The notes under the pieces are model-generated. The model ran no database searches and was not told where the DNA came from. It was given only the letters and a program-made list of their open reading frames with translations. DNA of 64,000 nucleotides, from assembly GCF_900104265.1 (NCBI RefSeq), contig NZ_FNJJ01000008.1, positions 214,856 to 278,855 on the forward strand, read 5' to 3'. A program made the translations under genes and the position numbers. This stretch comes from Ectopseudomonas guguanensis (GTDB taxonomy: Bacteria > Pseudomonadota > Gammaproteobacteria > Pseudomonadales > Pseudomonadaceae). Numbering within the stretch: the first letter of the stretch is position 1; each line of letters opens with the position of its first letter. This document shows, one piece after another, positions 1 to 9,833 of this stretch.

Positions 1-1
1 C

Positions 2-46
2 GAGCGCGGGGCCGTCTTCACGATGCGATTGCCGGCGGCGCCGTAG
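2..46 (+). CDS. C-terminal end of a sensor histidine kinase (partial, DctB-like)
   Basis: The first bases read in frame as ERGAVFTMRLPAAP followed by TAG. A G-A-x-F-x-x-x-L-P ending is typical of the last strand of the HATPase domain in sensor kinases. A DctD-type response regulator follows 166 bases downstream on the same strand, so this is most likely its partner kinase, cut by the window edge. Only 14 codons are visible, so the family assignment rests on the ending and the neighbour. Confidence 0.6.
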   Translation, partial: ERGAVFTMRLPAAP

Positions 47-85
47 GGCGGGTGGGAGGGCCTCAGTCGCGACAGTGTTTCGCTC

Positions 86-150
86 GGTGCGCACGGCGCA
101 CCCTACGGGCGGGTGCCATGGCGGCTTACGTAGGGTGCGCCGCGCGCACC
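86..150. repeat. Inverted pair of palindromic repeats, family A
   Basis: Two copies of a hairpin unit GGTGCGC-N3-GCGCACC with a flanking CTACG or CGTAG lie head to head at 86-107 and 129-150. The same unit recurs at 31720, 31753, 34184, 34233, 36331, 36374 and 47185, always between genes and usually as an inverted pair. This arrangement matches REP/BIME elements of pseudomonads. Confidence 0.8.
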
Positions 151-212
151 GGTCGTTCCCCCGGATCGCATTCGTCGGGCTACACTGCCCGCCGTTCTGA
201 AGAGGAGGTGCC

Positions 213-1553
213 ATGAGCGCTCAGGTCATAGTGGTCGACGACGAAGCGGCGATTCGCGAAGCGGTGCAGCAGTGGCTGCAGCTGTCCGGTTTCGAGGTGC
301 GTACCTGCGCCAGCGCGGCCGAAGCCCTGGCTGCGGTGGACCGCGACTTCCCCGGCATCATCGTCAGCGATGTGCGCATGCCCGGCAGCGATGGCCTGCA
401 GCTGCTCGAGCGGCTGGTCGAGCTGGACCGCGACCTGCCGGTGATCCTGGTCACCGGCCACGGCGACGTGCCCATGGCGGTGCAGGCGCTGCGCCAGGGC
501 GCCTATGACTTCATCGAGAAACCCTTCACCCCCGAACGCCTGCTCGACAGCGTGCGCCGCGCGCTGGACAAGCGCCGTCTGGTCTGCGAGAACCGTCAGT
601 TGCGCCGGCAGGTGGCCGACAAGGGCCGCATCGAAAGCCAGCTGATCGGCATCTCTCGACCCATGGAAAACCTGCGCCGGCAGATCCTCGAACTGGCCGG
701 CACCTCGGTCAACGTACTGATTCGCGGCGAGACCGGCAGCGGCAAGGAGCGCGTGGCGCGTTGCCTGCACGACTTCAGCCCGCGCGCTGGCAAGGCTTTC
801 GCCGCGCTCAACTGCGCGGCGATTCCCGAGACCATTTTCGAAAGCGAGCTGTTCGGCCACGAGAGTGGCGCCTTCACCGGTGCCCAGGCGCGGCGCATCG
901 GCCGCATCGAGCATGCCGACGGTGGCACCCTGTTCCTCGATGAAGTGGAGAGCCTGCCGCTGGCGCAGCAGGTCAAGCTGCTGCGGGTGCTGCAGGAGAA
1001 GACCCTGGAGCGCCTCGGTTCGAACAAGAGCATCCAGGTCGATCTGCGGGTGATCAGCGCGGCCAAGCCGGACCTGCTCGACGAGGCAAGGGCGGGGCGC
1101 TTCCGCGAAGACCTGGTGTACCGCCTGAACGTCGCCACCCTGCACATTCCACCGCTGCGCGAGCGTCGCGAGGACATTCCGCTGCTGTTCGAGCATTTCG
1201 CCCGCAGTGCCGCCGAGCGTCACGGCCGCGAGGCGCCGCCGCTGGCGCCAAGCGAGCTGGCGCGCCTGCTCGGGCATGACTGGCCGGGCAATGTGCGCGA
1301 GCTGATCAACGCCGCCGAGCGTCATGCCCTGGGCCTATCCAGCCCGCCGCCGGCCGAGCGCTTCGCCGGCCAGGCGCTGGCGCAGCAGATGGAGGCCTTC
1401 GAAGCGCAGTGCCTGCACAACGCCCTGCTGCAATGCCAGGGCAACATCACCGCGGTGATGGAGATGCTGCAGCTACCGCGCCGCACCCTCAACGAGAAGA
1501 TGCAGCGCCACGGCCTGGCGCGCGGTGACTACCTGCCCAGCGGCGAGGAATAA
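213..1553 (+). CDS. dctD: Sigma-54-dependent response regulator, DctD-like
   Basis: A 446-residue NtrC-family activator. The receiver domain has acidic residues near 9-10, the phosphoacceptor D53 in SDVRMPG, and K103. The AAA+ domain has Walker A GETGSGKE at 172-179 and a GAFTGA loop, which contacts sigma-54. The C-terminus is a Fis-type helix-turn-helix (QGNITAVMEMLQLPRRTLNEK). GAGGAGG lies just before the ATG. The tail of a kinase gene precedes it. The TRAP transporter downstream has a sigma-54 promoter, so that transporter is the likely target. The DctD name follows domain order and context; the ligand is not known. Confidence 0.88.
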   Translation: MSAQVIVVDDEAAIREAVQQWLQLSGFEVRTCASAAEALAAVDRDFPGIIVSDVRMPGSDGLQLLERLVELDRDLPVILVTGHGDVPMAVQALRQGAYDFIEKPFTPERLLDSVRRALDKRRLVCENRQLRRQVADKGRIESQLIGISRPMENLRRQILELAGTSVNVLIRGETGSGKERVARCLHDFSPRAGKAFAALNCAAIPETIFESELFGHESGAFTGAQARRIGRIEHADGGTLFLDEVESLPLAQQVKLLRVLQEKTLERLGSNKSIQVDLRVISAAKPDLLDEARAGRFREDLVYRLNVATLHIPPLRERREDIPLLFEHFARSAAERHGREAPPLAPSELARLLGHDWPGNVRELINAAERHALGLSSPPPAERFAGQALAQQMEAFEAQCLHNALLQCQGNITAVMEMLQLPRRTLNEKMQRHGLARGDYLPSGEE

Positions 1554-1581
1554 AGCACCGCCTGCCGGAGCCGGCTTGATC

Positions 1582-1657
1582 TGTGGGAGCCCCGCCCCGG
1601 GGCGAAGCTTTTATTTTGGGATGGCCGCCATTCGCCGCGAGGCGCGGCTCCTGCAGG
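1582..1657. repeat. Palindromic repeat, family C
   Basis: GTGGGAGCCCCGCCCCGGGG followed by CGAAGCTTTTAT, then a degenerate inverted arm (CGCGAGGCGCGGCTCCTG). The same unit is found at 37117-37183. It lies just after the response-regulator stop codon and is REP-like. Confidence 0.65.
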
Positions 1658-1730
1658 GCGCATAACGCGATAAGCGGATTTTTGCCGACTCGGTCACAGA
1701 TGTAGGCGATTTCCCGCTCAGTGACCCTTG

Positions 1731-1747
1731 GGTCTTGCAACAAGACC
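1731..1747. promoter_or_regulatory. Candidate upstream activator site for the DctD-like regulator
   Basis: GGTCTTGCAACAAGACC is a perfect 7-base inverted repeat around CAA. Its centre lies about 35 bases upstream of the -24 GG of the sigma-54 promoter, a position suited to an enhancer-binding activator. No T-run follows it, so it is unlikely to be a terminator. That the neighbouring DctD-like protein binds here is inference. Confidence 0.5.
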
Positions 1748-1772
1748 GCTCTAGATCGCGCCTTTCAGCCTC

Positions 1773-1788
1773 TGGCACGGCATCTGCT
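1773..1788 (+). promoter_or_regulatory. Sigma-54 (-24/-12) promoter for the TAXI-TRAP operon
   Basis: TGGCACGGCATCTGCT matches the consensus TGGCACG-N4-TTGCW at all but one core base, with exactly ten bases between the GG and GC doublets. Transcription would start near 1799-1800, leaving a leader of about 240 bases before the binding-protein gene. Confidence 0.75.
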
Positions 1789-1855
1789 ATGTCCGTTGTA
1801 GCCGCGCGGCAGCCTGCCGACGCGGCGACCATAACAACGACAAGAGGTCAGCCCC

Positions 1856-1963
1856 ATGAACTGCCATGCCCCTCGCGCCATGCCGCACTCGCTGCTTTGC
1901 ATGGGCCGTCTTCCTACCGCGTTCGCCGCGGCTCTTGTCCAACGCTGCACCCCGCGCTGCTGA
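1856..1963 (+). CDS. Possible 35-codon leader ORF
   Basis: An ATG ORF inside the predicted 5' leader of the transporter mRNA. It is preceded by AAGAGGTC and by the 13-mer CCATAACAACGAC (1829-1841). The same 13-mer occurs at 2015-2027, at nearly the same distance before the binding-protein ATG. The peptide is cysteine-rich (C3, C15, C31, C35) and has no recognisable domain. It may be a duplicated translation start, a leader peptide or chance. Confidence 0.25.
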   Translation: MNCHAPRAMPHSLLCMGRLPTAFAAALVQRCTPRC

Positions 1964-2039
1964 TCGCGCGACGCCGGCGTCGCCTCGGCGCGTCGAGTGA
2001 AACTCTGCATAAAGCCATAACAACGACGGAGATACTTCC

Positions 2040-2993
2040 ATGCGACTGACCAAGAAAATCAGCCTGTTCGCCGCGGCTGCGGCCATCACTGCCAGCACCG
2101 CGGTGCTCGCTGCCCCAACCTTCATCAACGTGCTTACCGGTGGCACCAGCGGCGTGTACTACCCGATCGGCGTGGCCCTGTCGCAGCTGTACAGCAACGG
2201 CATCGACGGCGCCAAGACCTCGGTGCAGGCGACCAAGGCGTCGGTGGAAAACCTCAACCTGCTCGAAGCCGGCCGTGGCGAGCTGGCCTTCGCCCTCGGC
2301 GACTCGGTGGCCGATGCCTGGAACGGCGTGGAAGACGCCGGTTTCAAGGCGCCGCTGAAGAAGATCCGCGCCATCGCCGGCACCTACCCGAACTACATCC
2401 AGATCGTTGCCAACGCCGAATCCGGCATCAAGACCCTGGAAGACCTCAAGGGCAAGCGCATCTCCGTCGGCGCGCCGAAGTCCGGCACCGAGCTCAACGC
2501 CCGCGCCATCTTCGAAGCCGCCGGTCTGAGCTACAAGGACATGGGCAAGGTCGAGTTCCTGCCTTACGCCGAGTCCGTGGAGCTGATCAAGAACCGCCAG
2601 CTGGACGCCACCCTGCAGTCCTCCGGTCTGGGCATGGCCGCCATCCGTGACCTGGCCTCGACCATGAAGATCAGCTTCGTCGCCATCCCGGCCGAAGTGA
2701 CCGCGAAGATCGACAACGCCGCCTACGAGGCCGCCACCATCCCGGCCGGCACCTACGACGGTCAGGACGCCGACGTGCCCACCGTGGCCATCAACAACAT
2801 CCTGGTCACTCATGAAGGCGTCTCCGACGAGGTGGCCTACCAGATGACCAAGCTGATGTTCGACAACCTCGAGCGCCTGGGCACCGCCCACTCCGCGGCC
2901 AAGGACATCAAGCTGGAAAGCGCCACCAAGAACCTGCCGATCCCGCTGCACCCGGGTGCCGAGCGCTTCTACAAGGAAGCCGGCGCGCTCTGA
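2040..2993 (+). CDS. TAXI-family TRAP transporter substrate-binding protein
   Basis: A 317-residue periplasmic protein. The signal peptide covers residues 1-24 and ends VLA before APTFINVLT. The mature start has the TAXI signature GGTSGVYYPIG (34-44), and GAPKSGTEL lies mid-protein. TAXI proteins deliver acidic solutes such as glutamate or dicarboxylates to a fused DctQM permease, which follows here. GGAG precedes the ATG at good spacing. Expression is probably from the sigma-54 promoter at 1773. The substrate cannot be read from the sequence. Confidence 0.92.
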   Translation: MRLTKKISLFAAAAAITASTAVLAAPTFINVLTGGTSGVYYPIGVALSQLYSNGIDGAKTSVQATKASVENLNLLEAGRGELAFALGDSVADAWNGVEDAGFKAPLKKIRAIAGTYPNYIQIVANAESGIKTLEDLKGKRISVGAPKSGTELNARAIFEAAGLSYKDMGKVEFLPYAESVELIKNRQLDATLQSSGLGMAAIRDLASTMKISFVAIPAEVTAKIDNAAYEAATIPAGTYDGQDADVPTVAINNILVTHEGVSDEVAYQMTKLMFDNLERLGTAHSAAKDIKLESATKNLPIPLHPGAERFYKEAGAL

Positions 2994-3003
2994 TGCCGTT
3001 TCA

Positions 3004-3025
3004 GGCCGCGACCTGAGTCGCGGCC
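3004..3025. other. Strong hairpin after the TAXI gene
   Basis: GGCCGCGAC-CTGA-GTCGCGGCC forms a 9-base-pair stem just after the stop codon, with no T-run. It could protect the binding-protein mRNA end and raise its level relative to the permease, as in many transporter operons, but that role is inferred. Confidence 0.4.
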
Positions 3026-3057
3026 CGATCGCTCTGCATCCACGCCAACCCTGCTCT

Positions 3058-3115
3058 TGTAGGAGCGGCTTCAGCCGCGATGTTCGCGAGCAAATCGCGG
3101 ATAGGTCCGCTCCTT
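3058..3115. repeat. Palindromic repeat, family B
   Basis: GTAGGAGCGGCTTCAGCCGCGA followed by a partial inverted arm (GGTCCGCTCCTT). This is the classic pseudomonad REP type, also present at 18929, 19304, 35291 and 54223. Confidence 0.75.
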
Positions 3116-3236
3116 CAGCGCAAAGGCCGGAACGCACAGAGTCCGCAGAATCGCGAATAAAACCGGCGTTCACAGGCGGTAGGTTTTGTTGGCGACTCTG
3201 TCACCGCAATCGAAGTAGTCATGAGGTTTGCACTCC

Positions 3237-5264
<2,028 letters not shown>

Positions 5265-5726
5265 TCGGCCTGTGCCTGGGGTTGGCCGGCGCGGTGTGGG
5301 CAGAGCTGCCCACGCCGGCCTTCACCCTGGCCTGGACCCACACCATAGAGAAGGTGCGCTGGGAAGAGGATTACCGCGTCACCGCCGAGGGCCTGGTGCT
5401 CGGCGAGGCGCGGGTCAAGGGTTCCGGCGCCGGAATGGAGATTCCCGACGGCGCCGAACTGCGCAATGGCAGCTGGCACTACCAGCGTCAGCTTCCGCCC
5501 TTGCAACCCCTGCGAGTCGGGCGTACGCCCGAAGCCGGGGATTACCAACTGTGTATCGACCAGCGTTGTCGCCCAATGAGCGACTGGCTCGGCCCGCCAC
5601 AAGCGAGCCAGCCGGCGTTGGAACTCTGGAGCTGCGAGCTGAGCTCCCCCGCGGCCGACGCGGGCTAGGTTCGCCAGAGCGGACCCAGGCTTCCGGCGCC
5701 ACAAGTGCCGGATCAAAAAAGAAGAG

Positions 5727-5763
5727 AACCCCCGTGTGGTGTGTGCCCATGGGGGTTTTGTTC
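5727..5763 (+). terminator. Intrinsic terminator after the TRAP operon
   Basis: AACCCCC and GGGGGTT arms around a GTGTGGTGTGTGCCCAT loop, ending in TTTTGTT. It closes the regulator-transporter segment before the DUF3617 gene. Confidence 0.8.
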
Positions 5764-5811
5764 ATCTGCGGCCTGCTAGGCTTGGCCAACCACCTGCCAA
5801 GGAGATTCGCC

Positions 5812-6324
5812 ATGCGCCCCACCTTTCGTTTCGCTCTTCCGCTCGCTCTCTGTCTGTCACCGCTAACGGCCAGCGCCCTGAATATCCAGCCCGGCGTCTG
5901 GGAGATCAGCTCGCAAGACATGCAGGTGGGCGGCCAGGCCATGCCCGGCATGCAGGAAATGCTGGCGCAGATGCAGAACCTGCCGCCCGAACAGCGACAG
6001 ATGATGGAGAGCATGATGGCCGAGCAGGGCCTCAGCCTCGGCGCCGGTGGCGTGCAGATGTGCCTGACCGCCGAGCAGATCAAGGCTCAGGAAATCCCCC
6101 TGCACGACGACTCCGACTGCAGCAACGAGTTCCTCGAACGCAGCGCGACGCTGTGGAAGTTCCGCTTCAACTGCCCGGACGCTCAGGGCGAAGGGGAGAC
6201 GCGCTTCATCAGCGACAAGGAGTTCACTACCCAGGTCAAAGGCACCTACAACGGCCAGCCAAGCAGCATGGAAACCCGTGCACGCTGGGTCGGGTCCGAT
6301 TGTGGCGCACTGGGAAGGAACTGA
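5812..6324 (+). CDS. DUF3617 periplasmic protein
   Basis: A 170-residue protein with signal peptide MRPTFRFALPLALCLSPLTA-SA. The mature part starts LNIQPGVWEISSQDM, the DUF3617 opening, followed by a Met/Gln-rich helix (about 35-65) and four cysteines after residue 80 (MCLTAEQ, DCSNEF, FNCPDA, SDCGAL) that may form disulphides. AAGGAG precedes the ATG. The family's role is unknown. It is a single gene between a terminator and the iron-uptake promoter. Confidence 0.8.
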   Translation: MRPTFRFALPLALCLSPLTASALNIQPGVWEISSQDMQVGGQAMPGMQEMLAQMQNLPPEQRQMMESMMAEQGLSLGAGGVQMCLTAEQIKAQEIPLHDDSDCSNEFLERSATLWKFRFNCPDAQGEGETRFISDKEFTTQVKGTYNGQPSSMETRARWVGSDCGALGRN

Positions 6325-6338
6325 GCAGATAACGAGTA

Positions 6339-6356
6339 TGTAAATAATTCGCATTG
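6339..6356. promoter_or_regulatory. Probable Fur box 1
   Basis: TGTAAATAATTCGCATTG fits the right half of the Fur consensus (ATAATTCTCATT) well and the left half weakly. It lies about 135 bases before the siderophore-receptor start. Confidence 0.5.
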
Positions 6357-6389
6357 ACTGGGCCGTTCTTCTGCTGCGAGAATTTTGTC

Positions 6390-6406
6390 GCTAATTATTT
6401 GCATTT
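6390..6406. promoter_or_regulatory. Probable Fur box 2
   Basis: GCTAATTATTTGCATTT resembles Pseudomonas Fur sites. With the site at 6339 it suggests iron repression of the receptor gene. Confidence 0.5.
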
Positions 6407-6490
6407 GCGATTCGCAGATGCCTGCCAGTGAGGCCAACAGCTGCGAAGGGACTATCGGCGGCTATCGACAGCGCATCAGGAGAATGTCCC

Positions 6491-8578
6491 TTGTTCAGCA
6501 GAAAAACCCGCCTGGCCGTGGCGATCGCGGCCGCCTGCAGTTTCCATCATGCCGCGGCCGCCGAGCAGCAGCTCGAACTGGATGCCCAGACCGTCGTTGG
6601 CAGCACTGCAGCGAACGAGGTCGACAGTTACAAATCCACGCCCAGCAGCGCTGCGACCAAGCTCGACCTGACCCCAAGGCAGACTCCGCAGGCGATTTCC
6701 ACCCTGAGCGGCGCCCAGCTGCGCGACTTCAAGCTCACCAGCGTCAACGATGCGCTCAAGGCCGTGCCGGGCGTGCAGGTGCAGGAGGTCGAAACCGATC
6801 GCACCTACTACACCGCCCGCGGCTTCGACATCACCAACTTCCAGTACGACGGCATCGCCGTGCCCTTCGTCTATGGCAACGTCGAGGGTGATCTGGATAC
6901 CGCCATGTACGAGCGCGTGGAGGTGATTCGCGGCGCCAACGGCCTGATGTCGGGCACCGGCAACCCCTCGGCGACCGTCAACTTCGTGCGCAAGCGGCCA
7001 ACCCTGGCACCGCAGGCGCGCGTCGACCTGACCGCCGGTTCATGGGACAAGCGCCGTATCGACACCGACGTATCCGGCGCGCTGACCGATGCCGGCAACA
7101 TCCGCGGCCGCGTGGTGTACGCCAACGAAAACAAGAACTCCTACCTCGACCGCTACTCGCGCGAGAAGAACGTCTTCCACGGGGTGCTGGAGTTCGATCT
7201 GGACGACCGCACCCTCTTCACCCTCGGCCACACCCTGCAGACCAGTGATGCCAACTCGCCGATGTGGGGTGCGCTGCCGCTGAACTACAGCGACGGTTCG
7301 AAGACCGACTATTCCCGCTCGACCAGCACGTCCTCCGATTGGGCCTATTGGGACGTCAAGGAAAACCGCACCTTTGCCGAGCTGGCGCACACCTTCGACA
7401 ACGGTTGGCAAGCCAAGACCGTACTGACGCGAGTGGAAAAGAAGGGCGATGGCTCGTTGTTCTATATGTACGGTACGCCGGATCGCAATACCGGCCTCGG
7501 CCTGTTCAGCTATCCCTCCGAGTACAAGGACGAGAACAAGCAGCTGATCATCGATGTGCAGGCCAGCGGCCCGTTCAGCCTGGCGGGCCGTCAGCATGAA
7601 GCCGCGCTGGGGGCCAGTTGGTCGCGCTCGGAGCTGAACGATATCTCCTATTACGACTCCACCACTGGCACTGCCCTGCCGCCGCTGGAGCAGTGGCATG
7701 GCAACATCGGCAAACCGCTGAACGACCGGCCTACCAACGGCAGCGATTTCACCGACCGCATGAAGAGCATGTACGGCGCCGCGCGCTGGAGCTTGACCGA
7801 CAAGCTGAGCCTGATCACCGGCACGCGTGTCGTCGACGTGAAAAGTGACGGTACCAATTACGGTGTCGCGAAGACCTCGAAGAACAGCGGCAAGGTGGTG
7901 CCCTATGCGGGCGTGGTCTACGACATCACCGATCAGTATTCGGTCTACGCCAGCTATACCGAGATCTTCGATCCGCAGACCAAAACCAATGCTGCAGGCT
8001 CGCGCCTGGCGCCGGTAGAGGGCGTGAACTACGAAGTGGGCATCAAGGGCGAACTGTTCGACGACAAGGTCAACGTGGCGCTGGCGGTATTCCGCACCGA
8101 GCAGGACAACTTCGCCGAACAGGCAGGCAGCATCGGTGGCCGCGCCTATTACCGCGCGGTCGAGGGGCTGACCAGCGAAGGCTACGAAATCGAGATTTCC
8201 GGCCAGCCCATTCAGGGGCTGGAGCTGAATGCGGGCTACACCTTCGTCGACATCACCAATGCCGACGGCTCGCATGGGGTCACCTACTCGCCCAAGCACA
8301 TGGTCAAGACCGCCGCGACCTATCGGATTCCGGCACTGGACAAGCTCAAGGTTGGCGCCGCCGTACGTTGGCAGGACGATATCCACAACGGCATCGCCGA
8401 GCAGGACGCCTACGCCGTGGTCGACCTGATGGCCAGCTACGACATCGACCCCAACTGGAGCGTGTCGGCCAACCTCAACAACCTCACCGACGAGAAGTAC
8501 CTGAACAGCCTGTACTGGACACAGGCCTATTACGGTGCCCCACGTAACGTCAGCGCCACCCTGACCTGGAAATACTGA
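6491..8578 (+). CDS. TonB-dependent siderophore receptor
   Basis: A 695-residue outer-membrane receptor. The preferred start is TTG 6491, with AGGAGA seven bases upstream; this gives signal peptide MFSRKTRLAVAIAAACSFHHAAA-A. A longer GTG form from 6428 lacks a sensible signal. The plug domain follows directly (TPQAISTLSGAQL, VNDALKAVPGVQV, RGFDITNFQYDG, YERVEVIRGANGLMSGTGNPS), so there is no N-terminal STN signalling domain. The barrel ends with the aromatic TLTWKY. The class resembles FhuE/FoxA/FpvA-type ferric-siderophore receptors; the ligand is not assigned. The PepSY gene downstream is a common partner. Confidence 0.9.
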   Translation: MFSRKTRLAVAIAAACSFHHAAAAEQQLELDAQTVVGSTAANEVDSYKSTPSSAATKLDLTPRQTPQAISTLSGAQLRDFKLTSVNDALKAVPGVQVQEVETDRTYYTARGFDITNFQYDGIAVPFVYGNVEGDLDTAMYERVEVIRGANGLMSGTGNPSATVNFVRKRPTLAPQARVDLTAGSWDKRRIDTDVSGALTDAGNIRGRVVYANENKNSYLDRYSREKNVFHGVLEFDLDDRTLFTLGHTLQTSDANSPMWGALPLNYSDGSKTDYSRSTSTSSDWAYWDVKENRTFAELAHTFDNGWQAKTVLTRVEKKGDGSLFYMYGTPDRNTGLGLFSYPSEYKDENKQLIIDVQASGPFSLAGRQHEAALGASWSRSELNDISYYDSTTGTALPPLEQWHGNIGKPLNDRPTNGSDFTDRMKSMYGAARWSLTDKLSLITGTRVVDVKSDGTNYGVAKTSKNSGKVVPYAGVVYDITDQYSVYASYTEIFDPQTKTNAAGSRLAPVEGVNYEVGIKGELFDDKVNVALAVFRTEQDNFAEQAGSIGGRAYYRAVEGLTSEGYEIEISGQPIQGLELNAGYTFVDITNADGSHGVTYSPKHMVKTAATYRIPALDKLKVGAAVRWQDDIHNGIAEQDAYAVVDLMASYDIDPNWSVSANLNNLTDEKYLNSLYWTQAYYGAPRNVSATLTWKY

Positions 8579-8585
8579 CTGCCTG

Positions 8586-8605
8586 GGCCGCCCGCACGGG
8601 CGGCC
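8586..8605. other. Hairpin between receptor and PepSY gene
   Basis: GGCCGCCC-GCAC-GGGCGGCC lies in the 43-base gap between the two genes, with no T-run. It could act as a partial attenuator or mRNA stabiliser; no direct evidence. Confidence 0.35.
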
Positions 8606-8621
8606 TCGACGAGAGAATTCG

Positions 8622-9833
8622 ATGCGTCCGATTCTGGTTTTGCTGCACCGCTGGTGCGGCCTGTTCATCGCCCTGTTCCTGTTCACCGCCGGCTTGACCG
8701 GCGCTGTCATTTCCTGGGATCACGAACTGGACGAATGGCTCAACCCGCACCTGTTCGATGCGCAAACCGAAGGGCAGGCGCAGGACCCGCTGCAACTGGT
8801 GGACGCCCTGGAAGCGCGCGATCCGCGCCTGCAGGTGAGCTTCATGTCGCTGGCGCTGGAACCCGGCCATGCGCTGGGCATCTTCGTCGATCCGCGTATC
8901 GATCCAGCCACCGGCAAGGCCTTCGAGCTCGGCTTCAACCAGCTCGGCATCGACCCGGTCACTGGCGACATCCAGGGCCAGCGCGAATGGGGGGCTATCT
9001 CCCTGAGCCGGGCGAACCTGCTGCCGTTTCTCTACAAGCTGCACTACAGCCTGCATATCCCGGACGGCTTCGGTATCGAGCTGGGCGTGCTGTTTTTCGG
9101 CATCGTCGCCATCGTCTGGTGCCTCGATTGCCTGGTGGCGCTGTGGCTGTCGTTTCCCAACTTGCGCAGCTGGCGCAAGTCGTTCGCCTTTCGCTGGAGC
9201 CAGGGCGGCTACAAGCTGAATTTCGACCTGCATCGCTCAGGTGGCGTGTGGATCTGGCTGTTGCTGCTGGTGCTGGCCGTGACCTCGGTGTCGATGAACC
9301 TCGAACGCCAGGTGGTGCGCCCGCTGGTGGAGCTGTTCTCGCCGCTGACACCCAGTCCCTTCGCCAGCCGCACGCCGGTGACCCTGGATAAGCAGATCGT
9401 GCCGCTGATCGACCGCCGCCAGGCCATCGCCGTGGCCGATGCCGAGGCGCGGCGGCTGGGCTGGGACGCGCCTCCTGGCGGGCTGTTCCATTCGGCCGAG
9501 TTCGGCGTGTATGGCGTCGGCTTCTACGAGCCGGGCGACGATCACGGCGATGCCGGGCTGGGCAACCCCTGGATCTACGTCGACAGTCAGACCGGCGAAC
9601 TAGCCGGCGCGCATGTGCCGGGCACCGGCAGTGCCGGGGATATCTTCCTGCAGGCACAGTTCCCGCTGCACTCGGGGCGCATCATCGGCCTGCCGGGACG
9701 TATCCTGGTGTCGTTGCTCGGTTTGGCCGTTGCGGGCCTGTCCGTGACGGGTGTGGTGATCTGGGCGAAGAAGCGCCGTTCGCGCCTGCTCGCCGAGCAG
9801 CGCCTGCGCGGCGTTTCACAGGCCATGACGTAA
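8622..9833 (+). CDS. PepSY-associated transmembrane protein
   Basis: A 403-residue inner-membrane protein of the PepSY_TM family, often found beside siderophore receptors and implicated in reductive iron release or siderophore processing. The N-terminal helix (LLHRWCGLFIALFLFTAGLTGAVISWDHELD) has the typical H-R-W-x-G and D-x-E-L residues. Further helices lie near 150-175, 205-225 and 355-380. GAGAG precedes the ATG. It probably shares the Fur-controlled transcript of the receptor. Its 3' end overlaps the convergent binding-protein gene by 18 bases. Confidence 0.85.
   Translation: MRPILVLLHRWCGLFIALFLFTAGLTGAVISWDHELDEWLNPHLFDAQTEGQAQDPLQLVDALEARDPRLQVSFMSLALEPGHALGIFVDPRIDPATGKAFELGFNQLGIDPVTGDIQGQREWGAISLSRANLLPFLYKLHYSLHIPDGFGIELGVLFFGIVAIVWCLDCLVALWLSFPNLRSWRKSFAFRWSQGGYKLNFDLHRSGGVWIWLLLLVLAVTSVSMNLERQVVRPLVELFSPLTPSPFASRTPVTLDKQIVPLIDRRQAIAVADAEARRLGWDAPPGGLFHSAEFGVYGVGFYEPGDDHGDAGLGNPWIYVDSQTGELAGAHVPGTGSAGDIFLQAQFPLHSGRIIGLPGRILVSLLGLAVAGLSVTGVVIWAKKRRSRLLAEQRLRGVSQAMT

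Noticed and set aside
86..150. CRISPR array or tandem repeat
   Set aside because: Only two inverted copies with unequal flanks, no regular spacers and no cas genes; the unit is a dispersed REP-like hairpin.
1914..3173. A 419-codon antisense frame opposite the TAXI gene
   Set aside because: It overlaps a well-supported signal-peptide protein and has no ribosome site or family resemblance.
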